Shown: positions 37,501-47,062 of the stretch, in pieces
Numbering within the stretch: position 1 is the first letter of the stretch
Layout of the letters: each line of letters begins with the position of its first letter
Origin: Siphonodentalium dalli
Taxonomy: Eukaryota; Mollusca; Scaphopoda; Gadilida; Siphonodentaliidae
Length of the DNA: 64,000 nucleotides
Reading direction: 5' to 3'
Assembly: GCA_032622095.1 (NCBI GenBank)
Contig: CP136068.1
Location: 182,344,796 to 182,408,795 of the forward strand
The notes under the pieces: generated by a model
The model's database searches: none
What the model saw: the letters and a program-made list of their open reading frames with translations, nothing else
Told to the model about the DNA's origin: nothing
Translations under genes and position numbers: made by a program

Positions 37501-39154
37501 CGCGGCCGAGTACCGGGGGCTAATACCGCTGGTCAATGTCGTTAAGAGGGGTCAATACATTTGTGTATAGATGTATACATGGACAAATACAATGGATGCA
37601 TAATGTTGTTATCGAAACATGTGTATCTATAATTCTCAAAGACTCGGCTATTTCCGCTTTGCTGGGAAATAACACCTTCCATAATTATAAACCATATTCG
37701 ATCAGTGCTACAATACATAGCTCTGATGATCAGGCATGACATTGAATCGTTGACGCATCGAATTGAATGGAGAATAATGTAAATAATTAATGTAACAGGC
37801 GAGTTTTCTCTGAATTCATTTCCTGGTAATATGCACACGATTAATCAAGTGATTTAATAGTCCGGCATATATGGTGTCTATATATGCAAAGCGAAAGTGG
37901 CCAAGTCGTTGTGAATGGTGTGACTTTGAGAACATTGTTTCAAACTCATCGTGCAGTTATTACTGAACTTGCTATAATTGTCTTGAATGTTTCAATCCAA
38001 CTACAGTTGACGCTTTCTTCAAGTGGTGTCATACATTTCTATGTATACGAATGTGATTTTCAACCGCTGGACCATGGTAGGCAACTATCCATCAGGACAT
38101 GAAGTAAACATGCAAGTGACTGGACAATTTCATACCAAAACAAGTATACAAACATCAAATGTTTTACTTTTACATAATACAATTCGAGTGATAAGTGTGA
38201 TAGCTTTGTTCTATTTTGGTCCAACTTAGTATTACTCGTAATTTAAAAGCTCGCTTAAAAAAACCATTACACTATAATTCGAATATGAATGTGATGTTAT
38301 CCACAAAACACTCTGTGTGAGCAAATATAGGCAAAACAATCAATACCGCGGCGATAGTTTTGCGAGAGTGGTTCACGCGGTGACCATTCAACACCGAACT
38401 CATGTGTCGAGGATTAGTGAGCGCTATAACGATATGTTGCTGACAACATGGTGTCAGTTTTAACCAAGCATCATTAGAGGGGCCTTCCCAGTGTTGAGTA
38501 TTTAGTTTATCGCACACTTGTTTACATAACACAGCATACGAACTTGACAGGTACATACTACTCATGATGATATTCATGATGGGTATACAATTCACAATAT
38601 ATCTGTAACTTAATATTTTGTCTATGTATTGCGCTTTTTAATGGATGTGACTATTTTAAGAGCAATAACCGTCGAGAAGTCTTGAATGAATCAAACAGTA
38701 TTCAACAAAGATCAAATACATACCGTATTGGGTACATGTAGAATTACAAACCGGAATAATTGTCATATTTTAGTGAGCTTTTTAATTATGGGTAACCCCA
38801 ATTTTACAAATATACAGTTGCATGGGAAAACAATGGAACCTTACCGGTAGTTCCTAAAATTATGGAGCCAACTTTTACTACACTGGGCATTGTTCTTAAA
38901 ACCACGTGACATACATCCATCATTTTATTTGTGGACATGTGGTTCAAATATCTGAGAAACCACTCAGAATAGGTGCTTGTGCCATTTTGTTCTGTCGAAC
39001 ATCAGTATATTATACCTTTTGCTGTATAACCTTTAAATATGTAGTGCCCAGGGGCGTGTCTTTAAAACGAGTAAAATATAAACACAATTATATAAATTTA
39101 AAACCTAGCAGGCCACTTGAAAAACTGCTTCACTATATATACATACATGTATAA
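34520..39154. other. no recognisable gene
   Basis: About 4.6 kb following the fibrinogen-domain gene. It includes an imperfect tandem duplication near 35420-35535 (the ACAGAGACT..TTTGTCTGTA..ATGCCATTCGTTGTT..GTTACG block occurs twice). Short open frames have no family motifs. The 3' untranslated region of the upstream gene must start here, but its end was not located. Confidence 0.4.
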
Positions 39155-40430
39155 AACCCCGTATGGGCCCGGGGTAGAATAGGTCTACCGCACCACTGCG
39201 AGGGTTAACAAAATCCCCTAACCATGTTTGCCGTGGGGTGCATCCCGTGAGGTCTAGTGTAGGAGTCTTGGATGTTATAGGGCGGTCATATCACGTGATG
39301 CATCGACCCGCGGGTACGACTTAGCTCATGGTCCTCTTTGGTACTACTTCTCTTCGAGACGGGTGGTTGAGTTGATCGGGCTCAATCAATCGGCTGGTCA
39401 CGCCTCTCCACAACGTTTCAGTTTAAATTTGTTGTATACATGTGTTCATATTGATGATGGTTGATTGTTGATTCCTGTATTGCCCACGCCAGTCTCACTG
39501 TGGAGAGGTACATGGATGGTGCTATATACAGTGGCTAAACGTGTCACCGCTTCAGCTATGTAACAGTCTTTGGCCCAACCAGAATTTGAAGGGTAGTCCA
39601 CCGGCTAGTTGTCGATATTTTTGCCTTTCGTGTGGCAACTCAAACAAAAAAGCAACGTCTTGCTCGTCAGAATGATGAATCGCCAAGTTCCAATGATGCT
39701 GTGGTATTCCGTCAGTACTTGGTTATTGGCTTTGACCCAAATGTGAAAAGATCTTCTATTGTTGTCATTGACAAAACACTAGAAACCATTGCTGGACAAT
39801 TGAAATTTGTTAAACAAATCAGGACTGGGCCAATAAGTGGCTCTCTCCTGATTGAATGCTCAAAGAAAGTTCAACCTGGTACTCTGCTACAGTTAACAAC
39901 TATTGCACAAACACCACTATTTGTTACTCCTCACAAGACATTAAATGGTAGCAGAGCTGTGTTGCGGACAGCGATAAAGCTGATTCTTCGGAATCAGAAA
40001 TAGTGGCGGAGTTGGCACCACGATGAATTGCAGAAGTCCTTCGATTTACAAAAAAATGTTGATGGTATTCGAGTTCCTCTGAATAGTTGTCTTCTGACAT
40101 TCAATCGGTGCGAACCTTCACTGACATTGAAGGTTGGATATATGAAGGTAGATATAAGTACATATGTTCCAAATCCATTACGATGTTTTAAATGACAGGG
40201 CTATGGCCACGGCCAGGAAAAGTGTACAAGTAAAGAAACAATTTGTGCACGATGTTCTGTTTCTGGTCATGATCATAAGGTTTGTACAAATCCTAAAATA
40301 TGTTCGAATTGTTAAGGTTCACATGTTGCAATGGATCGTTCATGTCCCATATGGGGATATGAATTCAAGATACAAAGATGAAAGACTGAAAAACATTTAT
40401 CGTATATAGATGCTAAGAAAATATTACCGA
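39155..40430 (+). mobile_element. non-LTR retrotransposon 5' end and ORF1 remnant
   Basis: The segment from GGGCCCGGGGTAGAATAGG (about 39166) to 39631 is GC-richer than its surroundings and precedes an ORF1-type gene, as a LINE 5' untranslated region would. The coding remnant follows directly. Endonuclease and reverse transcriptase are absent because the sequence passes straight into satellite DNA near 40430. The left border is approximate. Confidence 0.6.
39632..40430 (+). pseudogene. LINE ORF1 (gag-like) with three zinc knuckles, broken
   Basis: The first 124 codons (39632-40003) contain the RNA-binding gag-like region of non-LTR ORF1 proteins (VKQIRTGPISGSLLIEC, then HKTLNGSRAVLR). After a stop at 40001 the coding continues in other frames: near 40170 it reads R-C-F-K-stop-Q-G-Y-G-H-G-Q-E-K-C, then ICARCSVSGHDHKVC and ICSNC-stop-GSHVAMDRSC, three CCHC/CCHH-type knuckles in a row with two in-frame stops. 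Such tandem knuckles characterise ORF1 of Jockey/I-type elements. The protein would bind element RNA; this copy is dead. Confidence 0.75.
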
Positions 40431-42520
40431 AAACTATACGAATTTCCTTCAAAATGGAGTATTTTTTTATCTGCCACCCCCGGATATCTGGGAGTGGTCA
40501 ACCGAGGGTCATCTGAGCCCAATTTTCAGTAAGGTGGATAGAAATCGTGACTATGTGGGCATATAGCGACAGCTTGTGCCACTAAGTAATCTAAATATTC
40601 GAAATTTCTTTCAAAATTGAGAGTTTTTTTATTTGCCATCTCCCTGAATATTTCGCGGTGGTCGAACGAGGTAGCGCGGATATCACGGGGGGAGAACTGC
40701 GACGTGAGGATCGGTGGCATTCCGATAAAGAGACGGTGGAAATCCGATAAACGAGACGGTTCGCTTTCAGCGACAAACGAGATTTTCTTCGTGTTTGGGC
40801 ATTCAAACGGAATTGCCGTGACAAATCAGGTTGCATATCATCATATAGTTATTTTAGTTACTAATATCCATCAAAATCTAGACGCTACTGTGAGTAAAAC
40901 CAATAGAATCGCCATTTAAAAGTCACGCGACGGTTCGTTTTCCGATTTCCACCGTCTCTTTATCGGAATTCCACCGTCTCTTTATCGGAATGCCACCGAT
41001 CCTCACGTCGCAGTCCCCCCCCCCCCCCCCCCGTGGATATGAATCGTGATAATGTGGGCATATGGCGACAGCTTGTGACACTAAATGATCTAAATATACG
41101 TAATTCATTCTAAATTGAGGTCTTTTTTATTTGCTATCCCCAGGATATCTGAAGGTCGTCAACGGAGGGTCAACTGGCCCAATATTAAGTAAGGCGGTTA
41201 GGAATCATGATTATGTGGGCATATAGCGACAGCTTGTGACACTAAATGATCTAAATATACGTAATTTCCTTCTAAATTGAGATACTTTGTATTTGACATC
41301 TCCCAAGATATCTGGAGGTGGTCAACCGAGGGTCAACTAGGCCCAATTTTCGGTAAGGCGGGTAGGAATCGTGATTATGTGGGCATATAGCGACAGCTTG
41401 TGACACTAAATGATCTAAATATACGTAATTTCCTTCTAAATTGAGGTCTGTTTTATTTGCTATCCCCAGGATATATGAAGGTCGTCAACGGAGGGTCAAT
41501 GGGCCCAATTTTAAGTAAGGCGGTTAGGAATCATGATTATGTGGGCATATAGCGACAGCTTGTGACACTAAATGATCTAAATATACGTAATTTCCTTCTA
41601 AATTGAGATACTTTGTATTTGACATCTCCCAATATATCGGGAGGTGGTCAACCGAGGGTCAACTAGGCCCAATGTTCGGTAAGGCGGGTAGGAATCGTGA
41701 TTATGTGGGCATAAAGCGACAGCTTGTGACACTAAATGATCTAAATATACGTAATTTCCTTCTAAATTGAGGTCTTTTTATTTGCTATCCCCAGGATATC
41801 TGAAGGTCGTCAACGGAGGGTCAACTGGGCCCAATTTTAAGTAAGGCGGTTAGGAATCATGATTATGTGGGCATATAGCGACAGCTTGTGACACTAAATG
41901 ATCTAAATATACGTAATTTCCTTCTAAATTGAGATACTTTGTATTTGACATCTCCCAAGATATCTGGAGGTGGTCAACCGAGGGTCAACTAGGCCCAATT
42001 TTCGGTAAGGCGGGTAGGAATCGTGATTATGTGGGCATATAACGACAGCTTGTGCAAATAATTGCTGTAACCATACGACATTTCCTTCAAAATTGAGTGA
42101 ATATTTTATTTGCCATCCCCCAGGATATCTGGAGGTGGTCATCCGAGGGCCAACCGGGCCCAATTTTCGGTAAAGCGGGTATGAATCATGATTATGTGGG
42201 CATATAGCGACCGCTTGTGCCACTAAACCCTCTAACTATACGGAATTTCCTTCAAAATTACGTGATTTTTTATTTGCAATCGCACCAGGATATATGGATG
42301 TGGTCAACCGATGGTCAACTGGGCCCAATATTCGGAAAGGCGGGTAGGACTCGTGATTATGTGGGCACATAGCGACATCGTATGCCACTAAATCCTCTAA
42401 CTATACAAAATTTCCTTCAAAGTTGAGTTATTTTTTATTTGCATCCACAGGATATCTCGAGGTGGTCAGCCGAGGGTCAACTGGGCCCAATTTTCGGTAA
42501 GGCGGGTATGAATCGCCATT
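40430..42520. repeat. satellite array, ~163-bp monomer in A-B dimers
   Basis: Monomers sharing CTAAATATACGTAATTTCCT, TATCTGGAGGTGGTCAACCG, GCCCAATTTTCGGTAAGGCG and ATTATGTGGGCATATAGCGA recur with starts at 41261, 41425, 41587, 41751 and 41913, spacing 162-164 bases. In the middle, two variants alternate: A (GAGGTCTTTTTTATTTGCTA, GAAGGTCGTCAACGGAGG) and B (GAGATACTTTGTATTTGACA, GGAGGTGGTCAACCGAGG), giving a ~326-bp higher-order unit. The outer monomers are more diverged. About ten or eleven monomers are present, and one foldback element interrupts them. Confidence 0.92.
40672..41042. mobile_element. foldback/MITE inside the satellite
   Basis: 40696-40760 (ACTGCGACGTGAGGATCGGT, then GGCATTCCGATAAAGAGACG) is the inverted copy of 40930-41014 on the other side of about 170 bases. 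The right copy holds a tandem repeat of CCACCGTCTCTTTATCGGAA. Outside the arms are CACGGGGGGAG on the left and an 18-base C run then GTGGATAT on the right, so the inverted repeat may extend through them. No coding capacity. Confidence 0.75.
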
Positions 42521-42570
42521 ATATGGCGAATTTTTATGATATGAAATGTTTTTTTCTTTAAAATACCATC

Positions 42571-42614
42571 GGATGGCAAATAGCGCATATCGGTAGAATC
42601 GCTATTTGCCATCC
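42571..42614. repeat. perfect 15-bp-arm hairpin
   Basis: GGATGGCAAATAGCG (42571-42585) pairs exactly with CGCTATTTGCCATCC (42600-42614) across a 14-base loop. It lies just past the end of the satellite. Confidence 0.75.
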
Positions 42615-42779
42615 GCTGGCGAATAGACACTTCCAGCTGACAACACTGTTTAAGCTTGGCTGAAAATGTCGGTTAGTACATCTGACTGTGTACTTGTTGT
42701 GTACGCTGTATATATCAATCTCTGAACGTACGTTCGATCAGTTTTGACTCAGGAATTACTTGGAGCGGATTTGGGTCTA

Positions 42780-43330
42780 AACGTCTGTAATGATGTTTTG
42801 TTGATGTTTGGTGTAAACATATTTTTATTGACAAATCCAAACAAATAACATAATATACAGATTACATAAATATACAAAATAAAATAGTTAATTGTGGAAA
42901 TGAGGATCAGACAACAAGCCCGAGGGTTTATGTGAAGTCTTCTCCTCTTTGTCGACATGCCCCTTCCCCAATAAGTGAGGGAGGGGTATCGATCAGACGG
43001 GAAGGGATTGAAATGATTTTAGGAGAAATGGAGATATATAACTAAATTTGAGTTAGGGATGGAAGAAGGTAGTGTTAAGGATAGCATTGGGGCAGGGAGA
43101 GAGAGAGAGAGAGAGCGAGGGAGCGGGTATGAGAAAGTAGAAGACAGGAGGGGGACAGATAAATCGTGATATGATGACAGTGGTGGGAAGTTTTCAATAA
43201 TTGAGTTGTTGCGTGATTAAAAGTTTGCTTGTCTATAGTAAGATGCATGCGTGTTGATGTTTTGGAATCAGGGAGTCAATGTGTTCCAGAATCGGGGAGC
43301 GAGTACACCGTGGAATGCTAAAGGTGAAGG
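42780..43330 (-). mobile_element. LINE 3' region, related to positions 1-390
   Basis: The block GAGAGA tract - GAGAAAGTAGAAGACAGG - GTTTTCAATAATTGAG - TTGCGTGAT - AGATGCATGCGT matches the window's first 200 bases. On the minus strand it ends near 42780 with CAATAAAAATATG, a plausible polyadenylation signal. No polymerase coding was recognised upstream of it on that strand, so it is a short 3' fragment. Confidence 0.6.
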
Positions 43331-43594
43331 TAACTGAAGAGTGACCTTCACCTGATACATGCGACACGTTATTAAAGGCCCGCTTAATTTTCGAGTCACC
43401 GATTTTTTTTTATAGTGACTTGATATACGGTTTTAATAACGATTTATGCCATAAAATATGATTATAATACTATAATTTATCACTATTTGAAACATCTGTG
43501 TCTCAGAAGATGCCCACAGAGAAATAGAAAACAGCTGAAGACTTCCCCCCTCTGGCATACATAATGCAACATAATTCAAACCTTTTCAATGGAA

Positions 43595-43633
43595 GGGGAA
43601 TAACTCTATCTTTAATATATAGAGTTATTCCCC
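43595..43633. repeat. perfect 15-bp-arm hairpin
   Basis: GGGGAATAACTCTAT (43595-43609) pairs exactly with ATAGAGTTATTCCCC (43619-43633) across a 9-base loop. Outer bases (CAATG / CATTG) pair again after a gap. Confidence 0.85.
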
Positions 43634-43755
43634 CTGCATTGAAAATAATACTGATTTTTACTTCAATATTGATGACAAACGCGTTGGCAACTCAACAAAA
43701 CAATTGTATTACACCGGATAACTTGATTATACAATGTTTTGGGGCTTCCTCTTTC

Positions 43756-44050
43756 AAATGGTATATAATATGACATTTATTTTATTTAATGTAATCTGGG
43801 GGTTCAATGGTATATAATATGACATATATTTTATATAATGTGATCTGGGGGTTCAATGGTATATAATATGACATATATTTTATATAATGTGATCTGGGGG
43901 TTCGATGGTATATAATATGGCATATATTTGATATAATGTAATCTGAGGGTTCGATGGTATATAACATGGCATATTTTGTATATAATGTTATCTGGGGGTT
44001 TAATGGTATATAATATGACATATATTTTATATAATGTAATCTGGGGGTTC
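43756..44050. repeat. 49-bp tandem repeat, ~6 copies
   Basis: The unit GGTATATAATATGACATATA ... ATGTAATCTGGGGGTTCAAT recurs with starts at 43760, 43809 and onward at 49-base spacing, with minor substitutions. Confidence 0.92.
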
Positions 44051-44530
44051 GAAAATTAAGTGGGCCTTTAAATGATGACATCACGTTTATTTGATTTGTG
44101 CATCATATCTAAATAATTTAAACTGGTGAATTAATGGGGGAATGGATGTTTGTGAACGGGAAATTTATGTAACTAGCTGCTGTAGTTCTGGGTTTTTCCA
44201 GATCAAATTTGGATGTGGGATAGCCCTGTCGTACACGTGGTGATTTATTTTTAAAAGTAAACACATGACCTATGATTTTTCTTGAATTTTCGTGCTCAAC
44301 TGGTGTCAATCTAGCTGGGTAGACACCACTGGTAGGCCTGCAGGCTTCAATTCAGTGAATTTGGCCGAAACGTTAACACTGTCGCTTATGGGAAACCATT
44401 TAGTTCAGTGATTCCTTTTGAGAACGTGTCGCTCTCGCCGGAAGTAGTTTGAATAGACGGACGATGAAGTGGATATACGTGACCCGAGAACAATGCATCT
44501 TCTCGACTGGATATGCAAAGTTGGTAGACG

Positions 44531-44930
44531 TTAACCCTTTACCCAACATAAGGGCCCTGTGCCAATGCATTCTCTTATATATGCGAGTCGACCATAGGTC
44601 GCCTCGCATATATAAGAGAATGCATTGGCTCAACACATTAAAAATTATAAAATTGTTAAAGAATGTAAGAAAAAATGGTAAAAAGTGTTAAAAAAAGATT
44701 TTTTTTAGGCCAATGCATTCTCTTATATATGCGAGGCGACCTATGGTCGACTCGCATATATAAGAGAATGCATTGGCACAGGGCATAACTGTAACTATCA
44801 CAATGTGGTCAAGGAGCCGGTTCCAATGATATCCATATTTGTATGGTTCTATTGAGACAGACCGAAGATATTTTAGGCTGTTGAAGCTTTATTTGGCCGG
44901 TTTTGGCCGGATTGTTGGGTAAAGGGTTAA
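44531..44930. mobile_element. 400-bp piggyBac-like MITE, inverted copy of 16387-16786
   Basis: It begins TTAACCCTTTACCCAACA and ends TGTTGGGTAAAGGGTTAA. Both internal hairpins are intact (GCCAATGCATTCTCTTATAT arms around GTCGACCATAGGTCG) and are separated by an A/T-rich spacer. The orientation is opposite to the first copy, and the lengths are the same. Removing it and one TTAA would leave ACGTTAACCGGG as the original site. Confidence 0.9.
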
Positions 44931-45019
44931 CCGGGAATAACGCAGAAACAAGTATTACAATATGTACGACAACCAAAAATACAACACCATGTGGACTTTA
45001 TTTGGATAGTGATCCACTC

Positions 45020-45025
45020 ACCACC
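45020..45025 (+). other. left target-site duplication of the palindromic element (ACCACC)
   Basis: ACCACC directly precedes AGAAGAATAG, the first bases of the left arm. The same six bases in the same orientation follow the right arm at 53571-53576. Flanks beyond this are unrelated on the two sides, which fixes the element ends and argues for integration. Confidence 0.85.
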
Positions 45026-45099
45026 AGAAGAATAGATGCCTCGTTACCGTCACATCTAAAAATAGAATCTTTGGGGTCTAAAATTGGTTGTACTAAAAT

Positions 45100-45260
45100 A
45101 TTCCCAAAATATCAAAACCCAAAAAAAAAAAATTCAAAACTTCAAAAATTTATTTTTTCCAAAAAATTTAAAAATTTCCAAACTTCCAAATTATCAAAAC
45201 CCCAAAATTTCCAAACTTCCAAATTATCAAAACCCTCAAAATTATTTCTCTAAAAAAAGT
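45100..45260. repeat. A/T-rich subterminal tandem repeat (mirrored near 53335-53495)
   Basis: AAAATTTCCAAACTTCCAAA followed by TTATCAAAACCC is repeated about twice, with shorter AATTTCC..AAAACTTC variants before it. The mirrored copy ends the right arm. The small length differences between arms lie mainly here. Confidence 0.7.
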
Positions 45261-45313
45261 TTAAATAAAAAATTTATAACGAGTTTTCGGTTTCTGATAA
45301 TCTCGATATTAAA

Positions 45314-45622
45314 ATGTCGAATGTTAAATTATTTGCGTGTAATATCTTTCGTAATATTTTTTGTTCAAATATTTTTCATGAATTTATTAATCGATGTTTA
45401 GAAAATAGCTTTATTGGACATTGTGACCATCGATATGAATGCATACATTCCAGTGTTTTATCGGACGCAGTTCATATAATTGTCATACCTGAAAATAGAC
45501 ACCATTACTTTTACATAAATAATAAACAGCGTTTATTCTTTACACTCTCTCTATCCCATATGACAGGTGTGTATTATCGTGAATTATTGGAAGTTTTGAG
45601 ATGTACTATGTTCAATCCCTAA
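45314..45622 (+). CDS. small ORF 1 of the palindromic element, left arm
   Basis: This is a 102-codon frame starting at an ATG about 290 bases inside the element end and reading toward the centre. The product is rich in Cys, His and aromatic residues (CLENSFIGHCDHRYECIH; later FFTLSLSHMTGVYYRELLEV). It has no family match I recognise. The identical frame is present in the right arm, which is expected from arm identity and so is not independent evidence for coding. It could be a structural or accessory protein, or the first part of a longer product that continues in the neighbouring frame. Confidence 0.4.
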   Translation: MSNVKLFACNIFRNIFCSNIFHEFINRCLENSFIGHCDHRYECIHSSVLSDAVHIIVIPENRHHYFYINNKQRLFFTLSLSHMTGVYYRELLEVLRCTMFNP

Positions 45623-45636
45623 CGGTCGAAAATTGT

Positions 45637-45920
45637 AATGTGAAATTAGAACCCTCCAGAATGAATTGTTCGCTGTACACGCAATCACACGCGACATTGA
45701 TGGTAACAATGTCGTGTGTCACACCTTTGCTTTACCAAATGAATTATATTATTTCCCCACAACATTACGTAATAACCCCTTATCACTCCATTCACACTTA
45801 CGATCATTTTGTATGCCGAAAACTCCAGGTAGCACCGATGATGTAACATTATATCACTGCTATTGTACCAATGATAGGTTCAGACATGTTCTATGTTTAG
45901 AAAAGAAAAGTTACCTATAA
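45637..45920 (+). CDS. small ORF 2 of the palindromic element, left arm
   Basis: An open frame runs from just after a stop at 45636-45638 to the TAA at 45918-45920; the first ATG is at 45666 (84 codons). It encodes a composition similar to ORF 1, with repeated Cys/His (HAITRDIDGN, then LYHCYCTNDRFRHVLCLEKK). Close spacing, same strand and similar composition suggest ORF 1 and ORF 2 may be one gene split by a frameshift or short intron. No function can be assigned. Confidence 0.35.
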
Positions 45921-45982
45921 TTCTGCTGTGGTTAAGCAGTCCATTATTTAGGGCATACCTGTATGTAGGCCTACCAGTGGAT

Positions 45983-46160
45983 GAATAGTCTGCCGGAGAA
46001 GTACTGTGTAGACAGGTCTTGTCGGTAAGAGAGTCAGACGAGTAGTGAAGGCTCGGCTATTAAAACATAGTAATGCGATAGCGAACATCAAACGAGTCTG
46101 CGCACGCATATCTGTCAAAGGATACAAGGGCAGTCATTGGTCAATTTATCACCGGTGTCA
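45983..46160 (+). repeat. ~180-bp module, distal copy in left arm
   Basis: GAATAGTCTGCCGGAGAAGT through AACATAGTAATGCGATAGCG to GTCATTGGTCAATTTATC is a diverged direct copy of 48869-49058. The two copies bracket the ATPase gene and its downstream spacer. The mirrored copies are at about 52437-52612 and 49537-49728, making four in the element. Confidence 0.85.
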
Positions 46161-47050
46161 GCTCAGTACCCAATCGGGACGAAGCCGAAGGTCAACTCAT
46201 TTTTTTCGCTCATTATAGTACGTCACTTGGACATTTTATCAGTTTATCACGTGATCACTAAATGTGGCAATCGGGTATCCACCACTGCCTGCAATTTATT
46301 ATTTATAATAATTTGACTCATTGATCTCACGTAAATAATACTCTTAGTTGTTCCAATAAAATAGTTATCAAATTCGATCACCAATAGATTTGACTGTGGA
46401 ATATAATGACCTTTAACTTATTTATCGATCTATGTTAGAACATGGTCTTAACAAAAAAACTTGACCATAACAAAAATTACCTTACATTTATGCATGAATC
46501 TAATTAGACCATGCGTAAATATTGTCAGCTTATCGTCTGATGAGCAAATCCGATGTTTATCAAAAATAGTACAACTTCCAGTTGGTAATTACTCTTACGA
46601 ATGAAGAGCGTTGAACATATACGAAATTACTACACGAATGAACTGAAATTTATATTTCACATCTTACCAACAACAGATACAGACATAGTCATAGTGTTAT
46701 ACTATCTTACATGTACACACGCTATGACATCATTCGAAGGGGCAATACACTCAAGGAGTTAAAGTGACACGAAACAAGGGACGTGATGCAATATTGGTGT
46801 TTGAATATTAAAAGGAACACAAGACACTCTAAAGGGACACTCATTATGAATGAATGTTAACAATACAAGCGCAGTGGTTGAAAGTTAAAATGACAGATCA
46901 ATATTTAAGGGTCAAATTTTCGGGCACTTAATGCACCTTTTATCATTACGTATCGTTTCTCACTCTACAATTCCCAATAATCCACACACTCTCTCCCCCC
47001 CCCCCCAGCTTATAGATATATAACGAAAACGAGAATATCATGTTGATGAA
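46161..47050. other. non-coding spacer downstream of the left ATPase gene
   Basis: About 890 bases without a recognised gene, mirrored at about 51546-52436. It includes a C run near 46996 (a G run at 51592). Several internal TGACATAAA-like A/T stretches are present but no defined signal was recognised. Confidence 0.4.
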
Positions 47051-47051
47051 G

Positions 47052-47057
47052 TTTATT
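47052..47057 (-). terminator. polyadenylation signal of left ATPase gene
   Basis: The minus strand reads AATAAA eight bases or so after the TAA stop (stop codon then ATTTCAATAAACTTC). The mirrored signal is at 51540-51545. Confidence 0.65.
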
Positions 47058-47062
47058 GAAAT

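Noticed and set aside
40526-42223. Frames of 61-100 codons with repeated AQAVAICPH peptides
   Set aside because: They are translations of satellite monomers.
43782-44084. 100-codon repetitive minus-strand frame
   Set aside because: It is a translation of the 49-bp tandem repeat.
45084-45401. 105-codon Lys/Asn-rich frame at the left arm end
   Set aside because: It covers the A/T-rich subterminal tandem repeat; low complexity explains it.
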